Virus record (IMG/VR): IMGVR_UViG_3300020451_000755
Location: 1-27,155 of that record
Length of the DNA stretch: 27,155 nucleotides
Source: a virus
Reading direction: 5' to 3' (one strand)
In this document: positions 18,949 to 27,155 of the stretch, piece by piece
Layout: the number at the start of each line of letters is the position of its first letter
How positions within the stretch are numbered: position 1 is the first letter of the stretch
The notes under the pieces: generated by a model
The model's database searches: none
Seen by the model: only the letters and a program-made list of their open reading frames with translations
Told to the model about the DNA's origin: nothing
Program-made: the position numbers and the translations under genes

Positions 18949-19752
18949 ATGCCAGCACTTATTTGTAATTTACCTTCTTATGAAGTGTGGGTAAGAAAGG
19001 AATACTTAACCGACCATAAGAGTGGTCATGGTGAGTTTGTTAAAGGAGTATGGGTATCGGCTAAGAGCATTCCTGGTCGTGCCTTTTATTTTGAGACGTA
19101 TTTACCCGAATATGCTGCGATGTTTGATAAGTTGCCGATTTCTGCGTTTGTTTCAGACCCAGAAACACCAACTCCAGACATGACATTGCATAATTTACAG
19201 TTTTGGAACTGTATGGACTATGGTGTAGTGGCAACTCAGAAGCAATTTGTGGGTTCAATGCACTATGAAATCTATACAAGAGACTTCGGAACGCAAAGTG
19301 GTACATATATTTGTACTTTAGACAACTATCATCAGGATGTAGACGCAATTGATTACTCAACTAGCGAACAACCTGCTGAACATAAGTCTTTTAACCTCTT
19401 AGAACTGGATAATGGGCAGTTTGCACTCTATCCAAACAACAGAATGAGGATATATGATAACAGTTTAACCCCAGAAACACCAAAAGTGCCCGATTTTAAG
19501 GTCTCAACGGTGTATTATCAGGTTGAAAATGGTCATGATAGAGATGGATTGGGTTCTGAGGACAATTATTACTGGAAAACAGCAAAAGAAAGGAATAATG
19601 ATCCGTCAGGTTGGGATCTAGTAGGTGAAGTAGGTGTCGGAAACACTGCATCTGAGTTTTATGTGACTGCAGATCCATCAATTGATGGCATAAACTACGG
19701 AGGTCCCCAAATTGATGGTATAAATTACACAGATTATCCAGAATTAGGGTGA
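18949..19752 (+). CDS. Conserved-type cyanophage protein upstream of baseplate genes
   Basis: A 267-aa beta-rich protein with many aromatic residues. The N-terminal 70 residues (YEVWVRKEYL, GVWVSAKSIPGRAFYFE) are followed by a region with HNLQFWNCMDYG and the motif ALYPNNRMRIYD (about 163-174). Near the C-terminus IDGINYGG and IDGINYTD form a short internal repeat. No family with known function recognised; its place in the run leading to gp25 and gp6 suggests a virion or assembly protein. It overlaps the next gene by 4 nt (GTGA). Confidence 0.7.
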   Translation: MPALICNLPSYEVWVRKEYLTDHKSGHGEFVKGVWVSAKSIPGRAFYFETYLPEYAAMFDKLPISAFVSDPETPTPDMTLHNLQFWNCMDYGVVATQKQFVGSMHYEIYTRDFGTQSGTYICTLDNYHQDVDAIDYSTSEQPAEHKSFNLLELDNGQFALYPNNRMRIYDNSLTPETPKVPDFKVSTVYYQVENGHDRDGLGSEDNYYWKTAKERNNDPSGWDLVGEVGVGNTASEFYVTADPSIDGINYGGPQIDGINYTDYPELG

Positions 19753-20264
19753 AAAAACTACTTTTTATATCAGAAGATAAAGAAAGGGCATTAATACAGG
19801 AATTAGTGTATAAAATGAAGATGGCAAAGATGCCAATTCATCCAAAAAACACTTGTTTCCTGTGTGTTGCTCCTGATTACTCAGGAATTGCGACACAAAT
19901 AATTTCTCATAGTCTAACAGTGGATGAAGAGATATTTAATATTGAATCAGTTAACGTTCCATACCCAGATGAAGACAAAACTGAGTATTTAACTGAATTT
20001 ACACAGAATTTTATGAAGTGGCAGAGAAGATGGGATAAGTTTGTATTAGTTCAGTCTGGTGTAGTGCAAGGAAATAATTTGATGGAGTTATGTAACGTAA
20101 TGACAAGGGCATCAGGTGCTGATTTGTATGCTGTAGCACTTTGTGAGAGCCAACATAGTCGTTTTAAGTGCAATTTAACGTCTTTACAGTACGATAGCGA
20201 CCAATTTGACCTCCATTTTTGGTGGGAACAACCCAATAAACACTATCCGTGTAACTTATTGTAA
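19749..20264 (+). CDS. Unassigned protein with phosphoribosyltransferase-like outline
   Basis: A 171-aa protein starting at GTG 19749 within a GTGA overlap. It has alternating strands and helices (TCFLCVAPDYSGIATQIISHSL near 36-57; DKFVLVQSGVVQGNNLMELCNVM near 96-118). The second segment sits where type I phosphoribosyltransferases have the PRPP loop, but the usual two acidic residues are replaced by Ser-Gly, so catalysis by that mechanism is doubtful. The fold assignment is a guess from pattern. Position suggests a role with the structural genes. The next gene starts 36 nt after its stop. Confidence 0.55.
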   Translation: MKKLLFISEDKERALIQELVYKMKMAKMPIHPKNTCFLCVAPDYSGIATQIISHSLTVDEEIFNIESVNVPYPDEDKTEYLTEFTQNFMKWQRRWDKFVLVQSGVVQGNNLMELCNVMTRASGADLYAVALCESQHSRFKCNLTSLQYDSDQFDLHFWWEQPNKHYPCNLL

Positions 20265-20269
20265 AAAAC

Positions 20270-20279
20270 ATGCTAAATA
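20270..20279 (+). promoter_or_regulatory. Possible T4-type late promoter before gp25
   Basis: GCTAAATAC near 20272-20280 resembles the TAAATA core of T4-type late promoters and lies about 20 nt upstream of the gp25 ATG. TATAAATG at 20296-20303 overlaps the start codon and is too close to act for this gene. Confidence 0.35.
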
Positions 20280-20300
20280 CAATGAAGAAGTATTGTATAA

Positions 20301-20702
20301 ATGGCATCCCAATTAAGATCACGAGAATTTAGAGATATAAGTCTATCTTTTGAACCGCATCCTGTTACAAAAGATATACCTATGTTGAGAGATACTGCGT
20401 GTATTCGTAAGTCTGTAAGCAATATCGTTCAAACTATTCGTGGAGAAAGATTTTTTGATAGTCTCTTCGGATCAAATGTTCGTAGATCTTTATTTGACTT
20501 TGTTGATTTTGCTACAGCATCAGTAATTGAACGTGAAATTACAGAAGCAATACTAAACTTTGAACCAAGAATCTCCAACTTAATAGTTAAAGTGGATGCA
20601 AATCCAGATGATAATCAATTTGAAGTAAATGTAAACTTCAGTTTGATCGGAGAATCTGCACCAACACAAGATTATACTTTCCTATTAGAAGCAACAAGAT
20701 AA
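20301..20702 (+). CDS. 25: Baseplate wedge subunit gp25
   Basis: A 133-aa protein, matching gp25 (about 130 aa in T4). Visible family features: an N-terminal FRDISLSFEPHPVTKDIPMLRD, then ACIRKSVSNIVQTIRGERFFDSLFGSN and a C-terminal half with AILNFEPRISNL. gp25 is a sheath-initiating wedge protein of contractile tails, the counterpart of TssE in type VI secretion; its lysozyme-like name is historic. Immediately followed by gp6 with one base between stop and start, the usual cyanophage order. ATG 20301 is the only good start. Confidence 0.93.
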   Translation: MASQLRSREFRDISLSFEPHPVTKDIPMLRDTACIRKSVSNIVQTIRGERFFDSLFGSNVRRSLFDFVDFATASVIEREITEAILNFEPRISNLIVKVDANPDDNQFEVNVNFSLIGESAPTQDYTFLLEATR

Positions 20703-20703
20703 T

Positions 20704-22602
20704 ATGCCTTTTACTAAATTTACAAACTTAGATTTTGATCAAATCAAGACACAGTTAAAAGATTATTTGAGAGCAAATTCTACTTTTACTGATTTTGATT
20801 TTGAGGGATCTAACTTTTCGGTTCTTTTAAACACTTTAGCATATAATACTTACATTAACTCCTTCAATGCAAACATGGTTGTTAATGAATCTTTCTTAGA
20901 TTCTGCAACTTTGAGGGAAAATGTCGTATCTTTGGCAAGAGGAATAGGATATGTACCTCGTTCTAGAACTTGTTCAAGAGCAAGTATAAGATTGGATGTA
21001 GAATGTTCAGCAAGTTTAGCAACACTTACCCTTGAAGCAAGAGGACCAGTATGTGTGGGTGCTACAGATGATAGTTCTTATATATTTTCTATACCAGAAC
21101 CTATTACCACAGCAGTAGTAGATGGTAAAGCAAGTTTTGGTACACTCGAAGATCCAGTTTTAATATATCAAGGAGCACTTTTAAAGAAGAAATTTACAGT
21201 TGATGGTAGTTTAGATCAACGTTTTTTACTTGATAACCCATTTATAGACATACAAACCATTGTTGTTAAGGTAAAAGGTGTAGGGGAATCAGGTACTGGA
21301 AGAGAGTATTCACTTGTTGATAACATTATTGGTGTTGGATCTGATTCGGAAATATATTTAATACAAGAAGTACAGGATGAGAAATATGAATTACTCTTTG
21401 GAGATGGTATTTTTGGTAAAAAATTAGAAAATGGGGCAGAAATTACAGTAACCTACATCGTTACCGATGGAGAATTGGGTAATGGAGCTGCTAATTTCTC
21501 ATTTGCAGGTACATTTATAAACAGTTTGAACAATCCTGTTACAGTAACATCAGCACAATTAACTACAGTTACTAAAAGTACTAGTGGAACAGACATAGAA
21601 CCCATAGAATCAGTTAAATATTTTGCTCCAAGATTATATGCTGCTCAATTTAGAGCAGTTACAGCAAGAGATTATGAAGCAATCATACAAAATATCTACC
21701 CAAACACTGAATCTATATCAGTTGTTGGTGGCGAAGAGTTAGAACCACCTGAATTTGGTACTGTTAGGATCAGCATCAAACCAAAAAATGGTGATTTTGT
21801 ATCAGATTTTGATAAAGACTTTATTTTAAGTAAATTAAAGAGTTATGCATTAACAGGAATTAACCAAAAACTTGTTGATATTAAAATTCTTTATGTTGAA
21901 GTTGATTCTTCAGTCTATTTTAACTCATCTCAGATTACAAACGTTGATAATTTGAAGACAAACGTTTCAAATTCTCTCCAATCATACTCAAATTCTGTAG
22001 ATTTAAGTAAATTTGGTGGAAGATTTAAATATAGTAAGGTTTTAAACGTAATTGATGACGTAGATCGTTCTATAACTTCTAATATTACAAGAGTAAGGAT
22101 TAGAAGAAACCTAAGAGCACTTGTAAATCAAGAAGCACAGTATGAATTATGCTTCGGAAACAGATTCCATGTAAATAGTGGTGGTTTCAATATAAAAAGT
22201 ACTGGATTTAGAATTATCAATGAACCTGATATTGTTTACTTAACAGATATTCCTAATACAGATGGAAGAACTGGTGTTCTTTCAATAGTTAAACCAATTG
22301 AAGAAACTGGAGAAAATAGAGTTGTTATTAAATCTGCAGGTATTGTAGATTATATAAAAGGAGAAGTAATTTTAACTACAACTTTAATAACCAGTACTGT
22401 TTTAGCAGATGATATAATTGAAGTTCAAGCATTCCCAGAATCTAATGATGTAGTTGGATTGAAGGATTTATATCTTGAGTTTGATGTTTCAAAAAGTACG
22501 ATAAATATGATTAAGGACACTATATCTTCAGGAGAGAAGATTTCAGGTGTAGGATTTAAGGTAACATCTAGTTATAGCAACGGAGAGCTAAAAAGAGGAT
22601 AA
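20704..22602 (+). CDS. 6: Baseplate wedge subunit gp6
   Basis: A 632-aa protein, similar to T4 gp6 (660 aa). The N-terminal FTNLDFDQIKTQLKDYLR and FEGSNFSVLLNTLAYNTYINSFNANMVVNESFLDSA are the signature of this family, related to the J-type wedge proteins of other contractile tails. The centre is beta-rich (GDGIFGKKLENGAEITVTYI). The C-terminal region (from about residue 320: ARDYEAIIQNIYPNTESI) resembles the dimerising part. gp6 links wedges into the baseplate ring and interacts with gp25, encoded just upstream. It is followed 3 nt later by the giant structural gene. Confidence 0.92.
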   Translation: MPFTKFTNLDFDQIKTQLKDYLRANSTFTDFDFEGSNFSVLLNTLAYNTYINSFNANMVVNESFLDSATLRENVVSLARGIGYVPRSRTCSRASIRLDVECSASLATLTLEARGPVCVGATDDSSYIFSIPEPITTAVVDGKASFGTLEDPVLIYQGALLKKKFTVDGSLDQRFLLDNPFIDIQTIVVKVKGVGESGTGREYSLVDNIIGVGSDSEIYLIQEVQDEKYELLFGDGIFGKKLENGAEITVTYIVTDGELGNGAANFSFAGTFINSLNNPVTVTSAQLTTVTKSTSGTDIEPIESVKYFAPRLYAAQFRAVTARDYEAIIQNIYPNTESISVVGGEELEPPEFGTVRISIKPKNGDFVSDFDKDFILSKLKSYALTGINQKLVDIKILYVEVDSSVYFNSSQITNVDNLKTNVSNSLQSYSNSVDLSKFGGRFKYSKVLNVIDDVDRSITSNITRVRIRRNLRALVNQEAQYELCFGNRFHVNSGGFNIKSTGFRIINEPDIVYLTDIPNTDGRTGVLSIVKPIEETGENRVVIKSAGIVDYIKGEVILTTTLITSTVLADDIIEVQAFPESNDVVGLKDLYLEFDVSKSTINMIKDTISSGEKISGVGFKVTSSYSNGELKRG

Positions 22603-22605
22603 AAT

Positions 22606-25600
22606 ATGATACAAACTGGTATCGAATCGAGAGTAAAGGTTCACCAACTGATAGAAGGACAATTACCTGAATATATTTTAGATCAAAGTCCCAAGACAGT
22701 AGAATTCTTTCAGCAATACTACCGTTCACAGGAGTATCAGGGAGGTCCTGTTGACCTGGTTGATAATCTTGACCAGTATTTAAGTCTTGATCAGTTAACA
22801 CCACAAGTTATTGTAGGTGTTACTTCTCTTACTTCAGATGCCTCTTCATCAGATAGTAGTATTACTGTTCAAAGTACAAGAGGATTTCCTAATGAATATG
22901 GACTTCTTAAGATTGATGATGAAATAATTACATATACTGGTTTAACTACAAATACTTTTACAGGTTGTATACGTGGTTTTAGTGGAATAACGTCTTATCA
23001 TAGTCTTAGTGATTCAGAAGAACTTGTATTTGATACATCGGTTAGTGCAGATCATACTAATGAATCTCCAGTACAGAATTTAAGTTCTTTATTTTTAAAA
23101 GAATTTTATAAGAAGATAAAATATTCATATACACCTGGTTTAGAAGATGTAGGTTTCGTACCTGAATTGGATGCTGGTAATTTTATTAAAGAAGCAAGAA
23201 CTTTTTATCAATCAAAAGGTACAGAAGAATCATTTAGAATACTCTACAAAGTTTTATTTGGTGTTTCACCTGCTGTTATTGACTTAGAACAGTTTCTATT
23301 AAAACCCTCTGATGCAGAATATATTAGAAGAGAAATAGTTTTAGTAGAAAAACTATCAGGAGATGTTAATAAATTAGTAGGACAAACAATTTATAGTAAA
23401 AGTAATCCTAGAACAAAAGCAGCAGTATCTGAAATTGAAATATTAACTAGAAATAATAAGACATATTATAAGTTAGCACTGTTTATTGGATATAGTAATA
23501 AAGATCTTATTGAAGGAGATTTTGAAGTAACTCCTAATACAAAATCTATAACTAATGTTTCAGCTGGATCTTCAGTAATTACAGTTGATTCTACTGTTGG
23601 GTTTGATGCAACTGGAACTGTTCTTAGTGGTATTAACACTATAACATATACTGACAAAACAATAAACCAATTTTTAAATTGTTCTGGTATTGATAATGAT
23701 ATTACAGCAGCTGCTGATATTAGATCTGACAAAATTATATTTGGTTATGAAAATGGAGATTTCACTAAACCAGTTAACTTAAGAGTAGCAGCAATAATAT
23801 CAAATATAAATCTTGCAAAAGATGCAGGTCTTGCATTAGTTAATGAAAAAATAACAGTTAAAGAATTAGGAGATGTAATTAATAATCCAGTATCAGCAGC
23901 AGATAGAACTGATAAGGAAAGATTTGCTAATTCTTTCATATACAATACTAGTTCCAGTTATGAATGTTCTGGTATTGATACAGGTGCAAAACAATTTACT
24001 TTAAAATCTTCAATTGATAAAGCAAGTCTAAAAATAAATGACCGTGTTGATATTATAAACGATAGTAATAAAGAGGTAAAATTAACAAATGCTAAAGTTA
24101 CTGCTATTGATTTTAATGATAGACAAGTAACACTAGATTATACTGGATTTAGTACTGATACAAGCATTCCACATTCGCTTAGAAGGGTACCAAAGAAGAC
24201 TACAAGTAAATTTGTACCTCTACAATATTCAGACTTATTTGCGGACGTACAGAACGTTTATAGCGAAGATCTTGACTTTGGATTTTATGGCGAAGAGTTT
24301 ATGTATGTCGCATCTAACTCTCTTCCATCTTATACATTTAGACAAGATACTGTACCCTCAACACCATCTATAGTGGTTGGAACTGCTATAACCTTTATTG
24401 GTGCAGGAAACACTGAAACTAATGCTCTACAAGCAGATACAGGAGAATTAGCATATTCTATTATTAATTTCCCTACTGACGTTCCATTTTTAACTGGTGA
24501 TGAAGTTGTTTATGAACCAGAAAATGTAGCAATCACAGGATTAGATACAGGTAAATCATATTACGTTAGAGTATTAAACGATAAAAATAAAATTAAACTT
24601 TATTCATCAAACTCTTTTATCCAAGGAGATTTAAATCTTGAATTTGATCCTTTAGTTGTAGGAGTTGGAGGAAAACATACTTTTACTTTAAGATCTGTTT
24701 ATCAAAAACAAATTGAACCACAAAAACTTCTTAGAAAGTTTCCGTTAATACCTAGAGAGAATGATGGATTAGATACTACCACAGAAACTGTGGGTATGAT
24801 GATAAATGGTGTTGAGATTAAGAATTACAAATCTCAAGATAAAATATATTCAGGTCCTTTAACATCTGTAAACGTAGTAAACTCAGGAACTGGTTATGAT
24901 GTTATAAATCCACCAACTATGGAGGTTGCAAATACTGGATCAGGAACAACAGCACTTGTAAGACCAGTTCTTAGTGGATCTGTTGATAAAATTTTAGTAG
25001 ATCCTCAAACAAAAGAATTAGATAAAGTTATTTCTGTTAGTATAACTGGTGGAGGTCCTGGTAATGGTGTTGCTCTAGAACCAGTTGTTGAGCAATCATT
25101 CTTAAGTGCTAGTTTTGATGCTAGATTATTAACATTTGGTGGTGGTATAGGAGAGACTGCAGAAACTATTACATTTTTAGGAGACCATAATTTTGCAGAT
25201 GGAGAAGAAGTTGTATATCGAACAAATGGTAATCCTGCATTAGGGATAGGAACATTTGCTGCTTCTAATGCAGATCAGAATAGATTTTTAATAGAGAATA
25301 CAAAATATATCGCAGAATTTGTAAACTCAAAAACAATTAGATTATATTTCTCCGAAACTGATTTCAAAACTGGTATTAATACTGTTGGGTTTACTACTAC
25401 TTCTAATTCTGGTATTCATAGATTTAGGACTTTTAATGGTAAGAAGACTTTAAAATCAATTAGAGTTATAGAAGGAGGTTCTAATTATCAAAATAGAGAG
25501 CTAAGTGTTAAACCAGTTGGCATATCTACTATAGATCATCTTGTTAACTTTAAAAATCATGGATTCCAAGAAGGTGATTTAGTAGAATATCAAAATTCAG

Positions 25601-27155
25601 GAACTGTTATATCTGGATTAGTTACTACTAATCAATATTATATCTTTGAGAAGAGTAAAGATCAGTTTAGAGTTGCTGATGCAGGTGTTGCTGGAACTAT
25701 TAGAGATAATTATGATAGTAAGTTATACATTAAATTAGACTCTGTTGGGTCTGGGTTCCATCAATTCAAGTATCCAGACATAAAGTTAAACATTAACGTT
25801 TCGTTCGGTGCAGCAGGTACAGGGGTTATCACAGCAACACCTTATGTTAGAGGTAATATTATAGATGCTTATCTTTATGAAACTGGAACTGGATATGGAA
25901 GTACAACATTAAACTTTGAGAGATCTCCTAGTGTTAGTATTAAAAATGGTAAAGGTGCATCATTATATCCTGTTGTAGTTGGTGGTAAACTTATTAGAGT
26001 TGATGTTAGATCTAGAGGATCTGAATATTTCTCTGTTCCTGAAGCAATCGTAGTTGGAGATGGTAGTGGTGCAGTAGTTCGTCCTATTATAAGAGATGGT
26101 CAACTTATAGAAGTAGTTGTTATATCTGAAGGAACAAATTATACACAAGCAAAAACTAGTATTAGTGTTACATCAGCAGGTAAAAATGCAATATTATCAA
26201 GTAGTGTTAGATCTCTAACTATAAATGATGCTGAAAGACATGGATCTGAATATTTGTATCCTACTCTTAAGAAAGGATTGGAATATGTTAATATATCTTA
26301 TTCAAATGAAATAGCATCTGGAGAATTTAATGATACAGGAACAACACACTCTCCAATAATTGGATATGCTTATGATGGACATCCAATCTACGGTCCTTTT
26401 GGTTATAGCGATCCTCTTGATACTGCATCAGGTGTAAGACCATTACAAACAGGTTATAAATTAGATTCTTCTATTATTGTAGATCGTCCAGGTGGATTTG
26501 CAGATGGATTCTTCATTGAAGATTACACATATGATGCTACTGGAGATTTAGATGTTCATAATACAAGATTCTGTAAAACTCCAGAATATCCAAATGGAAC
26601 TTATGCATATTTTGCAGGTATAACAACTGATGGTTCATTTACTCCAAAATTCCCTTACTTTGTAGGTAAGAGATTTAGATCATTAAATCAATTAGATGAT
26701 AAAGATCAAAGTTTTGATTTAAATTCATCAGAGTTAGTTAGAAATACTTTCCCACATCAGTTAGGTATAACTGGATCTAGAAATGATTTTATTATTGAAT
26801 CTCAAAGTTTCTTTAGTCAAGAATCAGAAATTGAATCTACTACTAAAGGATCTATTACAGGTGTGGATATTAGAAATGCTGGAGTCAACTATAAAGTAGA
26901 CGATGTAATTAATTTTGATAATGAAGGAACTAATGGTGGTGGTGCAAGTGCAATTATTTCTAAAGTAGAAGGTGCAACAGTAACTTCTATAGCATCTTCT
27001 GTTTCAGAATTTACAAACTGTGCTTTACTTTGGAATACTAATAAAATAACAGTTAAAGTTGATCCTTTCCATACTTTTAATACTAATGATGTAATTTCTA
27101 TAAGTGGTTTATCAACATTTGTAGATCAGATTGCAGGATTGAGAAGAGTCGCAAT
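22606..27155 (+). CDS. Giant YHYH-domain baseplate/virion structural protein (partial)
   Basis: An open frame from ATG 22606 to the window end, at least 1516 residues, unfinished. The N-terminal 250 residues look like a wedge-binding module (FFQQYYRSQEYQGGPVDLV near 31-49; SKGTEESFRILYKVLFG near 205-221). Then come beta-rich repeats: GDEVVYEP..GLDTG.SYYV-type units (about 627-670, 860-900, 985-1010) and Gly/Tyr turn repeats (NSGTGY 759-764, TGTGY 1093-1097, SRGSEY 1136-1141, SEGTNY 1174-1179, AGVNY 1425-1429). A YHYH-type motif, GYAYDGHPIYGPFGY, is at 1253-1267. In cyanophages such proteins follow gp25-gp6 and are virion proteins; it may take the place of T4 gp7. Exact function unknown. Confidence 0.85.
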   Translation, partial: MIQTGIESRVKVHQLIEGQLPEYILDQSPKTVEFFQQYYRSQEYQGGPVDLVDNLDQYLSLDQLTPQVIVGVTSLTSDASSSDSSITVQSTRGFPNEYGLLKIDDEIITYTGLTTNTFTGCIRGFSGITSYHSLSDSEELVFDTSVSADHTNESPVQNLSSLFLKEFYKKIKYSYTPGLEDVGFVPELDAGNFIKEARTFYQSKGTEESFRILYKVLFGVSPAVIDLEQFLLKPSDAEYIRREIVLVEKLSGDVNKLVGQTIYSKSNPRTKAAVSEIEILTRNNKTYYKLALFIGYSNKDLIEGDFEVTPNTKSITNVSAGSSVITVDSTVGFDATGTVLSGINTITYTDKTINQFLNCSGIDNDITAAADIRSDKIIFGYENGDFTKPVNLRVAAIISNINLAKDAGLALVNEKITVKELGDVINNPVSAADRTDKERFANSFIYNTSSSYECSGIDTGAKQFTLKSSIDKASLKINDRVDIINDSNKEVKLTNAKVTAIDFNDRQVTLDYTGFSTDTSIPHSLRRVPKKTTSKFVPLQYSDLFADVQNVYSEDLDFGFYGEEFMYVASNSLPSYTFRQDTVPSTPSIVVGTAITFIGAGNTETNALQADTGELAYSIINFPTDVPFLTGDEVVYEPENVAITGLDTGKSYYVRVLNDKNKIKLYSSNSFIQGDLNLEFDPLVVGVGGKHTFTLRSVYQKQIEPQKLLRKFPLIPRENDGLDTTTETVGMMINGVEIKNYKSQDKIYSGPLTSVNVVNSGTGYDVINPPTMEVANTGSGTTALVRPVLSGSVDKILVDPQTKELDKVISVSITGGGPGNGVALEPVVEQSFLSASFDARLLTFGGGIGETAETITFLGDHNFADGEEVVYRTNGNPALGIGTFAASNADQNRFLIENTKYIAEFVNSKTIRLYFSETDFKTGINTVGFTTTSNSGIHRFRTFNGKKTLKSIRVIEGGSNYQNRELSVKPVGISTIDHLVNFKNHGFQEGDLVEYQNSGTVISGLVTTNQYYIFEKSKDQFRVADAGVAGTIRDNYDSKLYIKLDSVGSGFHQFKYPDIKLNINVSFGAAGTGVITATPYVRGNIIDAYLYETGTGYGSTTLNFERSPSVSIKNGKGASLYPVVVGGKLIRVDVRSRGSEYFSVPEAIVVGDGSGAVVRPIIRDGQLIEVVVISEGTNYTQAKTSISVTSAGKNAILSSSVRSLTINDAERHGSEYLYPTLKKGLEYVNISYSNEIASGEFNDTGTTHSPIIGYAYDGHPIYGPFGYSDPLDTASGVRPLQTGYKLDSSIIVDRPGGFADGFFIEDYTYDATGDLDVHNTRFCKTPEYPNGTYAYFAGITTDGSFTPKFPYFVGKRFRSLNQLDDKDQSFDLNSSELVRNTFPHQLGITGSRNDFIIESQSFFSQESEIESTTKGSITGVDIRNAGVNYKVDDVINFDNEGTNGGGASAIISKVEGATVTSIASSVSEFTNCALLWNTNKITVKVDPFHTFNTNDVISISGLSTFVDQIAGLRRVA

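Noticed and set aside
20296-20303. TATAAATG as a late promoter for gp25
   Set aside because: It overlaps the start codon, so it cannot drive translation from that ATG. The TAAATA upstream is a better, still weak candidate.
22568-26148. Minus-strand ORFs of 60-90 aa opposite the structural gene
   Set aside because: They are reflections of the long plus-strand frame, which is open for over 1500 codons with a clear protein pattern.

Overview
The window looks like the genome of a T4-like cyanophage (a myovirus of Prochlorococcus or Synechococcus). It is AT-rich, almost entirely plus-strand and tightly packed. The right end carries T4-type baseplate genes (gp25, then gp6, then a very large YHYH-domain structural protein). 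The rest holds cyanophage accessory genes: 2-oxoglutarate/Fe(II) oxygenases, a flavin-dependent halogenase, and dozens of small acidic proteins.

Layout. (1) Bases 1-6662 are a run of overlapping genes holding five 2OG-Fe(II) oxygenase-like proteins, a PrnA-type tryptophan halogenase with its key motifs, and small helper ORFs. An internal extended -10 promoter lies at 3879-3886. (2) Bases 6663-8703 are accessory DNA. They contain a lone minus-strand HNH/NUMOD4 homing endonuclease, a convincing promoter with 18-bp direct repeats but no gene behind it, an array of about ten CTCGACGAG-type motifs in both orientations, and a clean intrinsic terminator at 8551-8574. (3) Bases 8704-17197 are an early-type region of about 28 small genes in one- to six-gene units. 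Eleven of the gaps carry a recurrent cassette: an imperfect palindrome at the stop codon (GGACAGTT..AA[G/C]TGTCC), usually a second hairpin, then TATAAT and a TATACACAAA-like leader. A twelfth gap (16510-16574) has the hairpin and promoter but no palindrome. One gap (11623-11861) also holds a nested set of complementary segments that looks like a structured RNA of about 165 nt. Recognisable proteins here are an Api92-like protein, a nucleotidyltransferase/ligase-motif protein, a SANT-like protein and three paralogs of a small acidic family. (4) Bases 17283-18943 hold an AbrB-like regulator, a near-consensus sigma70 promoter with a palindrome in its spacer, a GT-A glycosyltransferase and two tiny conserved ORFs. 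(5) Bases 18949-27155 are the structural module: two unassigned conserved proteins, gp25, gp6 and the start of a giant repeat-rich baseplate or fibre protein that runs off the window.

Working model (inference): the repeated hairpin-promoter cassettes insulate and restart transcription of small host-takeover genes early in infection. They resemble the promoter-early stem-loop (PeSL) elements known from T4-type enterophages such as RB49. The oxygenase/halogenase block probably modifies a small molecule, protein or nucleic acid, but nothing in the sequence identifies the substrate. No tRNA, CRISPR array or insertion sequence was seen.
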